From assembly GCA_026770585.1 (NCBI GenBank), contig MU646528.1, positions 361,594 to 394,622 on the forward strand: 33,029 nucleotides of DNA. The letters are read 5' to 3'. Within the stretch, counting starts at the first letter, position 1, and each line of letters starts with the position of its first letter. Source of the stretch: Baffinella frigidus. Taxonomy: Eukaryota; Cryptophyceae; Cryptomonadales; Baffinellaceae. The notes under the pieces are model-generated. The model was given only the letters and a program-made list of their open reading frames with translations, was not told the origin of the DNA and ran no database searches. Position numbers and translations under genes: made by a program. Shown piece by piece: positions 32,902 through 33,029 of this stretch.

Positions 32902-33029
32902 CTGGTTCAGGGTTTGGGGTTTGGGGTTTGGGGTTTGGGTTTTGGGGTTTGGGGTTTGGGGAGCGGGGTTTGGGGTTTGGGGTTTGGGGTTTGGGGTTTG
33001 GGTGTTGGGGTTTGGGGTTTGGGGTTTGG
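32902..33029. repeat. TTTGGGG intron at right edge
   Basis: Almost pure TTTGGGG array up to the window end. Confidence 0.85.

Noticed and set aside
1-33029. Bacterial or phage origin because RGQ modules recall structural-protein repeats
   Set aside because: Dozens of phase-consistent introns with splice signals and telomere-like filler show a eukaryotic nuclear gene.

Overview
This window looks like the interior of one giant, intron-dense protein-coding gene on the minus strand of a nuclear genome from a microbial eukaryote. I could chain 73 exons (108-32901) in which every splice junction keeps phase. Together they give about 9,750 nt, or roughly 3,250 codons, with no stop codon. Neither the start codon nor the stop codon is in the window, so both ends of the gene lie outside it. 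No second gene, RNA gene or CRISPR array was found. No promoter is expected here, because the window is internal to the gene.

Host inference. The introns are filled with TTTAGGG-type telomere-like repeats and their drifted variants (TTTGGGG, TTCAGGG, TGTAGGG, TTTCGGG, TGCAGGG). Most donors are GT, but 7 of the 73 are GC and one is GA. About 64 of the 73 acceptors read AG|G. GC/GA donors, a G after the acceptor AG and a TTTAGGG telomere are together known from dinoflagellates, so a dinoflagellate is my best guess (about 0.6). Another complex alga is possible. The 33 Ns at 13302-13334 indicate a scaffolded draft assembly.

Protein. Read N to C (right to left on the + strand), it is built from a few recurring, probably beta-rich module types. 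(1) GxGY segments have the form D-G-x-x-x-(V/I)-x-I-T-N-H-G-x-G-Y. (2) GQST modules (V-G-Q-S-T-P-x-P-G-x-x-N-T-I-T-V-T-L) occur seven times. (3) An I-T-L-S-G-L strand follows each GQST. (4) A W/L-x-L...Y-x-F-S-F-x-x-x-N-P-x-x-x-Q strand pair is typically next. (5) RGQ modules (I-D-D-E-I-M-x-V-T-x-V-x-G-N-T-L-T-V-x-R-G-Q-x-G-T-x-A-x-x-H-x-x-G-A) occur many times. GxGY modules dominate the right third, GQST cassettes the middle, and tandem RGQ modules the left 5 kb (C-terminal part). The repetition suggests a very large secreted or surface-exposed repeat protein, but the signal peptide, membrane anchor and function cannot be seen here.

The most unusual feature is the introns. (a) Their telomere-like filler is almost always CCCTAAA on the pre-mRNA strand. 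(b) More than twenty introns contain degenerate copies of the adjacent exon's 5' or 3' edge, splice site included, in up to four tandem copies. (c) Several introns are bounded by direct repeats that include the splice sites (for example GTATGGCCA and GTACACGT) and interrupt Gly-Tyr codons. This is a pattern expected from intron gain by local tandem duplication. (d) A 161-bp MITE-like inverted-repeat element and a separate family of about 105 bp (four copies, both orientations) sit inside introns.
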